33,755 bases of DNA from the NCBI GenBank assembly GCA_024227235.1, contig JAAEKY010000938.1:1-33755 (forward strand), in the 5' to 3' direction. Below the pieces are notes generated by a model that did not search any database, was not told the DNA's origin, and saw nothing but the letters and a program-made list of their open reading frames with translations. Positions 6,602 through 13,947 of this stretch are shown here, piece by piece. The position numbers were made by a program, and so were the translations under genes. The DNA comes from Desulfobacteraceae bacterium (GTDB lineage: Bacteria > Desulfobacterota > Desulfobacteria > Desulfobacterales > Desulfobacteraceae). Within the stretch, counting starts at the first letter, position 1. Every line of letters begins with the position of its first letter.

Positions 6602-8140
6602 ATGCGTTTTTCCATTATAACAAAGTTCTTTTTATCTTTTCTGATTACCGGAATTCTATTGGTGGGTATAATGATAACCACTATCCAGTTTTTGGCCTTT
6701 CAAAATTTCAGCGATTATGTTGATCAAATGGAATTAAATAAATTATCAACTCTTATTACACTTCTGGGTGAAGCGTATGAGCAAAACCAATCCTGGGATT
6801 TTATCCGGCATAAACATCCGGAATGGACCCGGATTTTAACTTCTACAGGTCTTATTGAAAGAAGGGAGCCCGGCCCTGAGCATCAACTGGGAGAATGGGC
6901 TGGGCCTCCTCCAAGGGAGCCACCTCCCCATCGAGGGTATGACCAAGCGTATGACCAAGGGCCTTTCCAAAGGCCACCACCCGGCCCTCAGCATGGCCCA
7001 CCACCTGGCGACCCACGACCGAATTCACCAGGAAGACCGGTTTCAGGAATGTTTGAAACGGGTCCCCGGTTAAGTCTTTTTGATACAGATTACAATGTGG
7101 TTATGGGAAGAGCACCTTCCAAAAAAGATCATGTTTTCAGGTCTGTGTATTCACAAGACATTCTTGTGGGGTATATAGGATTGAATAAGTTGAAAGATCT
7201 TTCAAATCCTTTGGATGTTTATTTTTTAGAACAACAAAAAAAGGTGTTTTATTTAGCCGGTGCACTTTTTTTGCTGTCGTCTGTCCTGGTTTCTTTTTTA
7301 CTTGCGCGTCATCTTTTATCACCGATTCGCAAGCTGTCATCTGCCACACGGTCATTGGCAAAAAGACGGTTTAATACAAAATTAGAAGTAAATACCACAG
7401 ATGAACTGGGGGATTTAGCCCAAGATTTTAATACTATGATTTCAAAACTTGGCGAATATGAGCTCAGGCAAAAACAATGGCTTTCCGATATTTCCCATGA
7501 ACTAAGGACGCCACTTGCCATTCTGATAGGTGAAATAGATGCTGTTCAGGATGGAATACGGAGACCTGATCCCGTTGCTATCAAATCATTGCAAGCAGAA
7601 GCCTTTCATATAAAACGATTGATTGATGATTTGCACACACTTTCGGTTGCTGAAGCCCAAAACCTTCAAATCCAAAAACAGCCCGTGGATGTCTTAACAT
7701 TACTAAAAAAAGTAATCGATCAGTTTTTTGATCGTTTTTTTAAAAAGGGTATCCAATTAAAAACAGCATTGGTCCATGACCCTCAAATCATGATGTCGGG
7801 TGATCCGGACCGCCTAATCCAGCTGTTTTCTAATTTGCTGAAAAATTCTTTAAGATATACTGATTCTCCTGGCATTTTAACTGTAAGGTTTGAAACGCAA
7901 GATAAAAATATAGCCCTTTTTTTTGAAGATACAAAGCCGGGTGTGCCATCTGATATGATCAGTCGTTTGTTTGACAGACTTTTTCGAGTAGACCCGTCAA
8001 GAAACAGAAAAAATGGGGGCAGTGGTTTAGGGCTTGCGATTTGCAAGAATATTGTTGAGGTCCATGGCGGCGATATTAAAGCGTTAAATGCTGCATCCGG
8101 CGGATTACAAATAAAGGTTGAATTTCCAATTACCACATAA
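6602..8140 (+). CDS. BaeS-like sensor histidine kinase with proline-rich periplasmic domain
   Basis: A 512-residue membrane sensor kinase using the ATG at 6602. An in-frame ATG at 6536 would add 22 residues but has no ribosome-binding site, whereas AAAGG precedes 6602 and MRFSIITKFFLSFL is the usual kinase opening. Layout: TM1 about 5-33; periplasmic region about 35-210 containing an unusual Pro/Gly/His-rich stretch (87-151); TM2 about 215-240; HAMP about 240-290; HisKA with phospho-acceptor H299 in DISHELRTPLA; HATPase with N-box NLLKNSLRY and GGSGLGLAIC near 473. The G1 box has the BaeS-type x-D-x-x-PGV form rather than DxGxG. The response regulator gene starts 17 nt downstream, so the two form one operon. 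The stimulus is unknown, but the apparent target genes encode EF-hand proteins, which makes Ca2+ or envelope stress reasonable candidates. Confidence 0.88.
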   Translation: MRFSIITKFFLSFLITGILLVGIMITTIQFLAFQNFSDYVDQMELNKLSTLITLLGEAYEQNQSWDFIRHKHPEWTRILTSTGLIERREPGPEHQLGEWAGPPPREPPPHRGYDQAYDQGPFQRPPPGPQHGPPPGDPRPNSPGRPVSGMFETGPRLSLFDTDYNVVMGRAPSKKDHVFRSVYSQDILVGYIGLNKLKDLSNPLDVYFLEQQKKVFYLAGALFLLSSVLVSFLLARHLLSPIRKLSSATRSLAKRRFNTKLEVNTTDELGDLAQDFNTMISKLGEYELRQKQWLSDISHELRTPLAILIGEIDAVQDGIRRPDPVAIKSLQAEAFHIKRLIDDLHTLSVAEAQNLQIQKQPVDVLTLLKKVIDQFFDRFFKKGIQLKTALVHDPQIMMSGDPDRLIQLFSNLLKNSLRYTDSPGILTVRFETQDKNIALFFEDTKPGVPSDMISRLFDRLFRVDPSRNRKNGGSGLGLAICKNIVEVHGGDIKALNAASGGLQIKVEFPITT

Positions 8141-8157
8141 TTTAAGAGGGTATAAGA

Positions 8158-8865
8158 ATGGCAGGAGAACTCATACTAATTGTTGAAGACGAAGAAAAGA
8201 TAGCAAAATTACTTAAAGACTACTTTGAAAACAGTGGGTATGAAACCGTCTTGATTGACAATGGTAAGGACGTTGTCGGATTCGTTAAAAATAAGCATGT
8301 GGATCTAATTTTACTTGATATCATGTTGCCAGGTTTGGATGGTATTTCTGTTTGTCAGAAAATACGAACTTTTTCCAATATTCCTATTATATTTTTAACA
8401 GCCAAAGTAGAGGAGATTGATCTTTTGTTAGGGCTTGAAATGGGATCTGATGATTACATTCGAAAGCCATTTAGACCACGAGAAGTCGTGGCAAGGGTTA
8501 AAGCTGTCTTAAGAAGGGTTGCATCCAGGCCAACTGAGGTTGGAATAGAAATAGGGGTGATGGCCCTGAAAGAAGATGAGCATATAATTATGGTCAACGG
8601 CAAAGAACTGGATTTAACCCCTAATGAATTTGGAATATTAAAGGTATTTATCAACAATCCTAAAAAAGTTTTCAGCCGGTCTGAATTAGTTGACCGGGTT
8701 CAAGGATATAGTTATGAAGGCTATGAAAGAACCATTGATACCCATATTAAAAATATTCGAAAAAAGATTGCACAGTTTCTACCCAAAAAAGAAATTATAA
8801 AAGCGGTTTATGGTGTGGGATATAAATTGAACGAAAAAAATCTAATGCCTGTTAATCTATCTTAA
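8158..8865 (+). CDS. OmpR/BaeR-family response regulator
   Basis: A 235-residue two-domain regulator. The receiver domain (about 1-120) has acidic residues E10-D11, phospho-acceptor D54 in LILLDIMLPGLDG, the LTAK switch Thr and the conserved Lys in YIRKPF. A winged-helix DNA-binding domain (about 135-228) carries LDLTPNEFGILK, VFSRSELVDRV, the RTIDTHIKNIRKK recognition helix and the VYGVGYK wing. It follows the kinase gene by 17 nt with GAGGG upstream of the ATG, and receives phosphate from that kinase. Regulators of this family bind tandem repeats spaced about one DNA turn apart, which is the structure of the three 33-bp sites at 2233, 6477 and 10568, so these are its likely targets. The downstream gene is convergent, ending 45 nt away. 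Confidence 0.9.
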   Translation: MAGELILIVEDEEKIAKLLKDYFENSGYETVLIDNGKDVVGFVKNKHVDLILLDIMLPGLDGISVCQKIRTFSNIPIIFLTAKVEEIDLLLGLEMGSDDYIRKPFRPREVVARVKAVLRRVASRPTEVGIEIGVMALKEDEHIIMVNGKELDLTPNEFGILKVFINNPKKVFSRSELVDRVQGYSYEGYERTIDTHIKNIRKKIAQFLPKKEIIKAVYGVGYKLNEKNLMPVNLS

Positions 8866-8910
8866 GACTTTTTAATGCATAAATACACCATCAATGCTTC
8901 CTCATATCTT

Positions 8911-10485
8911 TTAAGACTGATGTTTCCTTCTCCTTGGCGGTGGTCCCGTGGGCGCCTCATCTTCTGAAATAAATCCATCATCATTTTGATCAAACATTTG
9001 AAAATGTTGAGAAGGGCCATCAAATTCTGATGTGGATATTTTGCCATCCCCATTTGTATCAAGGCGGTCTATAAAATTTCTGCCTCCTTTTTTGCTCTCT
9101 GGTGGCGGCATCTGCCTGTCAGATGGGTCGAATTGATCCTGGCGTGGCATGGAATCATCATCCTGAGAAGAATCTGATACAAATGGGGAAACAGATGGTG
9201 TATCCACTATTCTAATTTTATCGGGATATGCATTCCTGTCTGAGACGGGTGCATTTGTCTTTAGTGTCACTGATCCGCCACGGACTAATCTGACATAGTT
9301 AGATACCCGGATAAAATCACCCTGTGGGCCTCTTGATATTCCACCGGTTCCTGATTTTGGATCACTTCTTTGAGCACCTGCTCCATGAACATCCATTATT
9401 TTGCCACGCATTTTACCCATTGCCCTGCCAAAGGAAATATATACTCCCTGAATACCGGGTCTTCGACCTTCCAGATGTGTTGTTGATGTCCAGAAATATG
9501 GATAATCTTTTTGTCCAGCCTCATTGAAAATGGATGAGGTCTGGAATACAGGATCAATAGCCGGAGAGTTTGTAGTATCTGGTGAACGGGTATAATCAAC
9601 AAGGTATTGGAGCTCCTTGGCATTGGGAAGGCGCCAGTCATCATATCCTGCATAATTCATGTTTTCTGCAAACGCCAGAGCTTGTTTCCAATTCATCCCT
9701 TTGCCACTGTCTTCTTTCATCCATACAAGTCCTGTTGCCTGATCTGTAATCGTTCCATTGTCATTATCTATAAAATCATTTTCACCATAGGGGTTCCCTC
9801 TTACAAATCGGACATAGAACTTTTTCTGGGGACGGCGACGATTTCTTTTTTGATATCCATAGCCTTTGATCCTGCCGTCTGCAAAGTTTACCCCAAACAA
9901 AGTCAGATCTCCGTTCATGGTGGTACTGACATATTTTGTAGAACTCAACCACTGGGCATCAATATATCTTTCACCTGCCATCACATTACCGAATCTGAAA
10001 TCAAAATAATCAGTGTTTATAAATGGAATTGCATTTGCAAGGCTTCCTCTATTGGCATTGCCTGTATTTCCGCTGAAGTTCATTAAGGAATATAATTCTT
10101 TAATATTGGGCACACGCCAATCAGTATGCCCGCCAAGACTCATTTGGTCGGCAATCATTTTTGCCTCTTTCAGGCTTACTTTTGTTTTTTCAACCGCTTT
10201 GGACCACATAAGACCTGTCACTCTATCTGTTACAGTACCATCTCCATTATTCTGGTATGCAGGCGGATTGCATTCATATTGAGCATCCTGTCCAAAACAG
10301 GCACTCCCATTGACCGGGTAGAGTATTTTTCCCGATGGGCTGTAACAGTGACTTTGACCAGTGTCTACTATGGGCTGTGAGACAGGGGCGTTGGCAAAAC
10401 AAAAATTTATAAAAACACCACATACAAGAAAATTTGTAATGATCGTTAATATGGTTTTTAAGGGTTTCTTTTTTCTCATAGCCAT
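8911..10485 (-). CDS. Secreted protein with two DUF1566 (Lcl-like) domains and C-terminal EF-hands
   Basis: A 524-residue exported protein. A Sec signal (about 1-32, ending CFANA) is followed by two DUF1566 domains. The first (about 85-240) has GLMWSKA, GGHTDWRVPNIKELYSL and a terminal VRFVRG. The second (about 245-400) has GLVWMKE, GYDDWRLPNAKELQYL and VRLVRG. A disordered Asp/Pro-rich linker follows, then two canonical EF-hand loops, D476-T-N-G-D480-G...E487 and D499-Q-N-D-D503-G...E510, and a basic tail. DUF1566 is a C-type-lectin-like fold common in surface proteins of Desulfobacterota, so the protein is probably a Ca2+-binding surface or periplasmic ligand-binding protein. AAGGAG lies 6 nt before the ATG. 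It sits tail-to-tail with the two-component genes and carries one of the shared tandem-repeat promoters. Confidence 0.85.
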   Translation of the reverse strand: MAMRKKKPLKTILTIITNFLVCGVFINFCFANAPVSQPIVDTGQSHCYSPSGKILYPVNGSACFGQDAQYECNPPAYQNNGDGTVTDRVTGLMWSKAVEKTKVSLKEAKMIADQMSLGGHTDWRVPNIKELYSLMNFSGNTGNANRGSLANAIPFINTDYFDFRFGNVMAGERYIDAQWLSSTKYVSTTMNGDLTLFGVNFADGRIKGYGYQKRNRRRPQKKFYVRFVRGNPYGENDFIDNDNGTITDQATGLVWMKEDSGKGMNWKQALAFAENMNYAGYDDWRLPNAKELQYLVDYTRSPDTTNSPAIDPVFQTSSIFNEAGQKDYPYFWTSTTHLEGRRPGIQGVYISFGRAMGKMRGKIMDVHGAGAQRSDPKSGTGGISRGPQGDFIRVSNYVRLVRGGSVTLKTNAPVSDRNAYPDKIRIVDTPSVSPFVSDSSQDDDSMPRQDQFDPSDRQMPPPESKKGGRNFIDRLDTNGDGKISTSEFDGPSQHFQMFDQNDDGFISEDEAPTGPPPRRRKHQS

Positions 10486-10551
10486 TTTTCTCCTTTATTT
10501 ATAATATGCAAGTGGCTTTTATTTACCGGGCAAAAAAGCACCCTTTGTTTT

Positions 10552-10600
10552 ATCATAGCAATAGACTGTGGAGATATTATGAAGATAGTATGAGGAAGTT
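10552..10600 (-). promoter_or_regulatory. Promoter with three tandem 11-bp repeats (site B)
   Basis: In plus-strand order: ATCATA (10552-10557; TATGAT on the minus strand), a 10-nt spacer, then GTGGAGATATT, ATGAAGATAGT and ATGAGGAAGTT (10568-10600). It lies 67-115 nt upstream of the DUF1566/EF-hand gene start at 10485, with the repeats overlapping the expected -35. This is the most regular of the three sites. Regulation by the response regulator encoded at 8158-8865 is an inference. Confidence 0.6.
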
Positions 10601-10681
10601 AAGGAATGTGAATGAAATAAATTAAGCAAAAATAGCGCAAAATTTTAGTTTATCTACAAGGCACGTCAAAGGTTTAATGTT

Positions 10682-11473
10682 CTATTTCAACAGGGATGCA
10701 ATTTTTTTACAGCTTTCAAGCAAATCATCTGTGTCAGGTGAAAAAATTTCAAAGGTCATGGTATCATTGTAGCCGGATGTCTTAAGCAATTTAATAAATT
10801 TTTTAAAATTAATATTTCCCTGCCCAACCTTTAGATGTTCATCTGCTCTCCCCCTGTTATCGCTGATATGGACATGGGTGATTCTGTCTGGAAATCTTTG
10901 AATAAATTCATATAGTCTTTTTTTCCCAGGATCATCAATATTTGCATGCCCGGTGTCAAGCGTCATTTTTAAATTAGAAAATTCATTAAAAACCTGTGCG
11001 AAATGGTCAGGATCAAAGAATGAGTGGTATCTTGGATACATGTTCTCAAAACATAGCTCTATGCCCAAATCATCTGCTTGTTTTATGATAGTGTAAAGGC
11101 TTTCGAAAGCGTAAGCTTTGGCCATATCCATTACAAGAGGCCCTAATCCACTGGTGAAACTTGGATGCAGAACTGCTTTTCTTGCTCCGATTTTAGCAGC
11201 TGCATTAAGGGCATTAAGCATTTCTTTTAATGAAGTTTTTCGAATATCAGGTGAAAGGTCTGCCGTATATACAAATGTAGGCAGATGACATACGACTTCC
11301 ATTGAATAAAGCTTCAGGGCCTGAACAAGTTCATTTTCTATTTCAAGGATATTCGAGTAATGGGCGCAGGGTGGGTCCAGTGATAATTCAAAGTAATCAA
11401 ATCCCAGATCTGAAATTTTTTTAAGCTCATCAAGCGTCGGCTTGATCGGAAAATTCATTGCCCCAAATTTCAT
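10682..11473 (-). CDS. Sugar phosphate isomerase/epimerase-like TIM-barrel protein
   Basis: A 263-residue protein of the xylose-isomerase-like / AP-endonuclease-2 TIM-barrel superfamily. Recognisable strands are KFGAMNFPIKPTLDEL at the start, FDYFELSLD, KAVLHPSF, IELCFENMYPRYHSFF, MTLDTGHANIDDPG and ITHVHISDNRG, followed by E...HLKVGQGNINFKKFI and TFEIFSP. Metal-ligand-type residues (E in FENM, D and H in LDTGHAN, H in HVHISD, E in FEIF) are in place, so a divalent-metal isomerase, epimerase or endonuclease IV-like activity is possible; the substrate is not evident. I start at the ATG at 11473, 6 nt after GAGGG. The frame is open to 11653, but that upstream part lacks a start signal, looks non-coding and runs into a MITE relic. 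It appears monocistronic. Confidence 0.75.
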   Translation of the reverse strand: MKFGAMNFPIKPTLDELKKISDLGFDYFELSLDPPCAHYSNILEIENELVQALKLYSMEVVCHLPTFVYTADLSPDIRKTSLKEMLNALNAAAKIGARKAVLHPSFTSGLGPLVMDMAKAYAFESLYTIIKQADDLGIELCFENMYPRYHSFFDPDHFAQVFNEFSNLKMTLDTGHANIDDPGKKRLYEFIQRFPDRITHVHISDNRGRADEHLKVGQGNINFKKFIKLLKTSGYNDTMTFEIFSPDTDDLLESCKKIASLLK

Positions 11474-11620
11474 TTTTTCCCTCTTGGATTTTATCAGTTT
11501 AATGCGTGTTTGGATAAATTTGTAGGCCATCATTTTAATGAAGTCAAGAATATCCTTTAGTTGGAATGAATTAAATGCAATGCTGAAAAAAGTGAATGAC
11601 AATGACAGGGGATATAGACT

Positions 11621-11680
11621 AAATAAGGCCTTTGAATAATGCTTTTTTTGCACAATTGCTACGGAACATGAAAAGGATGG
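11621..11680 (+). mobile_element. Degenerate solo end of the 33.5-kb MITE family
   Basis: Starting with GGCCTTTGAATAATGC at about 11627, this segment aligns with one gap to the reverse complement of the right end of the MITE-like element at 33518-33661. Shared blocks are CCTTTGAATAATGC, TTTTTGC-CAATT, GGAA and AAAA-GAT. No opposing inverted repeat is visible nearby, so only one end survives. It lies between the TIM-barrel gene and truA. Confidence 0.5.
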
Positions 11681-11755
11681 AAAAATTTTGTGTGTGCTTA
11701 ATCAATGCCTGAGTTAATGAGTATATAATAATCTATTAAAAAAGATTTAAACATC

Positions 11756-12529
11756 ATGAAAAAGTATTATTACCTGGTTCATATTCAATATTTGGGTTAC
11801 CGATACCATGGCTGGCTTAAGCAGCCTGAGGTAAAAACGGTTGAGTTTATGATCGAAAAAACAACCCGGTTTGTTTTAGGCCACACCCACTTTAAAATTT
11901 TAGGCACCAGCCGAACAGATGCAAAAGTATCAGCCAATCATTCTGCATTTGAGCTTTTTGTAAATGAACCATTAAATATCGATCAATTGCTTATCGATTT
12001 TAATCAAAATCTACCCAATGATATCAGAGTGATTAAAATTGAAGAAAAGGACAAAAATTTCAATATTATTAATACGCCGAAAATCAAAGAATATATTTAT
12101 TTATTTTCTTTTGGGGAAAAGAATCATCCTTTTTGCGCATCCCTAATGAGTTCGTTTCAAGATAATCTTGATATTGATGGGATGAAAAAAGGCGCATTGC
12201 TATTTAAGGGAAAACATAATTTTAGAAGATATTGTACAAAACCAAATCCAGGAACAAGATTTGAACGAGAAATACTGGTGAGTAAAATTAAAGAAAATAC
12301 TCTTTTTAAAGCCAATTTTTTCCCAACTGAAAGCTATGCCTATCATATCCATTCAAAAGGATTTTTACGCTATCAAGTTCGGCTAATCATGGGCCAGCTT
12401 CTCAGCCTTGGACGGGGTGAAATTGATTTGGATGATATAAAAGATTCTCTAAAAGGTCATAATAACGAGCCTTTGAGACATATCGCCCCCTCCTCTGGCC
12501 TGATTTTGAATACAATTAAATTTGAATAA
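11756..12529 (+). CDS. truA: TruA-like tRNA pseudouridine synthase
   Basis: A 257-residue protein of the TruA family, which isomerises uridines 38-40 in the tRNA anticodon stem. The opening YYLVHIQYLGYRYHGW matches the TruA start (YDG-x-x-Y-x-GW). The catalytic motif reads GTSRTDAKVSA with Asp D55, a variant of the standard GRTDAGVHA: the Gly and His positions after the Asp are replaced by Lys and Ser. Later family elements are present: NFRRYC near residue 160 and the C-terminal FLRYQVRLIMGQLLSLGRG. Length is normal for TruA. The altered motif means it may be a divergent paralogue rather than the housekeeping enzyme. No strong ribosome-binding site precedes the ATG. Confidence 0.75.
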   Translation: MKKYYYLVHIQYLGYRYHGWLKQPEVKTVEFMIEKTTRFVLGHTHFKILGTSRTDAKVSANHSAFELFVNEPLNIDQLLIDFNQNLPNDIRVIKIEEKDKNFNIINTPKIKEYIYLFSFGEKNHPFCASLMSSFQDNLDIDGMKKGALLFKGKHNFRRYCTKPNPGTRFEREILVSKIKENTLFKANFFPTESYAYHIHSKGFLRYQVRLIMGQLLSLGRGEIDLDDIKDSLKGHNNEPLRHIAPSSGLILNTIKFE

Positions 12530-12672
12530 TTATAAAAGGTGGCTAATTTTTTGGATAGCTTTTAACCGGCCTTAAGTATGATCCCAGTGATCCTCCTCCA
12601 AAAAACTGGAGATTAAGCCACTATTTTTTTTATAACTATGCCGGATTTGGATCATTTAAAAAACAATACCCC

Positions 12673-12701
12673 TTGACGATAGTATCTCTATGGGTTACTA
12701 T
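12673..12701 (+). promoter_or_regulatory. higBA promoter with overlapping palindromic operator
   Basis: TTGACG (12673-12678), a 17-nt spacer and TACTAT (12696-12701) form a near-consensus sigma-70 promoter. An inverted repeat, ATAGTA (12679-12684) and TACTAT (12696-12701) separated by 11 nt, overlaps the spacer and -10, the place where a HigA antitoxin would repress. The toxin ATG at 12709 lies 7 nt after the -10, so the mRNA is probably leaderless or nearly so. Confidence 0.6.
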
Positions 12702-12708
12702 ATTGGCT

Positions 12709-12990
12709 ATGATAAAAGACTTTAAATGTAAAGAAACCAAACTTATATTTAATGGTCTTTTTTCTAAAAAATTGCCACAGGATATACAAAGGTTGGCTGA
12801 AAGAAAATTAATTATGCTTCATAGAGCTGCGGAAATAAATGATCTGAGGGTACCGCCTGCGAATCGACTGGAAACACTCAGTGGCAATCGAAAAGGGCAA
12901 TATAGTATACGCATTAATAAAAAATGGCGAATTTGTTTTAAATGGAAAGAGGATGGCATACATGGTGTTGAGATTGTTGATTATCATTAA
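12709..12990 (+). CDS. higB: HigB-type toxin (RelE/ParE superfamily)
   Basis: A 93-residue mRNA-interferase toxin of the HigB family: opening MIKDFKCKETKLIFNG, AAEINDLRVPPANRLETLSG, and the C-terminal YSIRINKKWRICFKW...VEIVDYH, all typical of HigB, with the late R and final YH expected near the active site. HigB cleaves mRNA at the ribosome. I start at the ATG at 12709. The frame is open further upstream through a TTG at 12673, but that TTG is the -35 element. The antitoxin gene follows 12 nt downstream, the usual toxin-first order of hig loci. The module lies in a patch with decayed mobile-element genes. Confidence 0.88.
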   Translation: MIKDFKCKETKLIFNGLFSKKLPQDIQRLAERKLIMLHRAAEINDLRVPPANRLETLSGNRKGQYSIRINKKWRICFKWKEDGIHGVEIVDYH

Positions 12991-13002
12991 GGAGTCAATA
13001 TT

Positions 13003-13302
13003 ATGAGAGATTTTTCCCCTACTCACCCTGGAGAAATATTGCTTGAAGAGTTTTTAAAACCAATGGGTATAAGTCAGTATCGAATTGCTAAGGATATTGG
13101 TGTTCCTGCCATGCGGATAAATAAAATTGTTCGATTTAAAAGAGGGATCAGTGCCGACACTGCTCTAAGATTGGCACATTATTTTGGAATGTCTGTTGAT
13201 TTCTGGACGGGAATTCAGGTTCACTATGATACGGAAATAGCCAAAATGAAGTTAGGTGATAGTTTAGAAAAAGAGGTCAAGATATTTGATCCTGCCGCTT
13301 GA
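13003..13302 (+). CDS. higA: HigA-type antitoxin (XRE family)
   Basis: A 99-residue helix-turn-helix antitoxin. It has the HigA opening HPGEILLEEFLKPMGIS, the HTH about 25-65 (QYRIAKDIGVPAMRINKIV), and the family-typical GISADTALRLAHYFGMSVDFW followed by a short helical C-terminus. It neutralises HigB and, with it, represses their promoter at 12673-12701. AAGGAG lies 11 nt before the ATG. Its last codons overlap the start of a decayed transposase frame. Confidence 0.9.
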   Translation: MRDFSPTHPGEILLEEFLKPMGISQYRIAKDIGVPAMRINKIVRFKRGISADTALRLAHYFGMSVDFWTGIQVHYDTEIAKMKLGDSLEKEVKIFDPAA

Positions 13303-13586
13303 CTACATCAACAAAACTTAGCATAGATGGCCCCGGAATTCAGGAATTCAAAGGATATTTCACACGTCCAAAAGTGACAGGTTGCAAATGCCCCTGGCAA
13401 AATGGCGTGGCAGAACCTTATGTCCTTTCAGCTCGGGATGATGCATTAAATCGAATGGGTATTCTTTTTAATTTTATAAAATTTGGCAACAATTTTTTAT
13501 CTTTACCTTTTCCAGTGGAAATCCCTCAGAAAAAACTAAATGAAATGTCAAAAAAAGCTATGAACGTTATCTCATTTATTTGTTGA
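13299..13586 (+). pseudogene. Degenerate DDE transposase C-terminal fragment
   Basis: A 95-residue frame whose centre, CKCPWQNGVAEPYVLSARDD, matches the (S)PWQNG-x-AER-x-(I/V)GS-x-RR region of integrase-core transposases, including the third catalytic acidic residue (E of VAE). The DDE domain before it is missing, and the family-typical ERF/RRELLDH residues are mutated. The tail after about residue 50 has no similarity I can see. It is a relic of an insertion sequence next to higBA. Confidence 0.6.
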
Positions 13587-13686
13587 TTCAAGGTTTTTTC
13601 ATTTTAAGTAAATTTATACACGGCTTTATGAGAATTTGTTTGCAAACCTGGGGTAACATTGCAAGTTCAGAAGGAATAAGATACTG

Positions 13687-13908
13687 ATGAGAACCAGTGT
13701 GTATGATACATGCCATGTTAGGATGGGTCCTATATATAAAGTTTATGTCAAGCCGATAGAACTTAATCTTATGGTTGAAAATAAACCTGTAAAGATTTCT
13801 TCCGGTCTGACAGTCACGTCAGAAATAAAAGTTGGGAAAAGACGGATTATTGAATTTTTTATTTATCCTCTTATAAAATATTTGGACGAAGGCATGAGTG
13901 TTCGATGA
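13687..13908 (+). pseudogene. HlyD-family type I secretion adaptor, C-terminal relic
   Basis: A 73-residue frame whose second half, GLTVTSEIKVGKRRIIEFFI, is the C-terminal signature of HlyD-type membrane-fusion proteins (GM-x-V-x-AEI-x-TGKRR-x-IEY-x-LSPL), continuing as YPLIKYLDEGMSVR. A complete adaptor is about 400-450 residues, so only the last sixth remains. Stop codons directly precede the ATG. No ABC transporter or RTX substrate gene lies nearby. It is a leftover of a lost type I secretion locus. Confidence 0.7.
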
Positions 13909-13947
13909 TGTGAAAGATCCTCAAATCTGTCCTCTATAAGTGTTGTA

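Noticed and set aside
11474..11653. 60-residue N-terminal extension of the TIM-barrel protein
   Set aside because: A strong ribosome-binding site precedes the ATG at 11473, the extension shows no family match, and its start lies in a MITE relic.
12558..12708. Open frame upstream of and in phase with higB
   Set aside because: It has no good start; the TTG at 12673 is the -35 element, and HigB proteins begin at the residue encoded at 12709.
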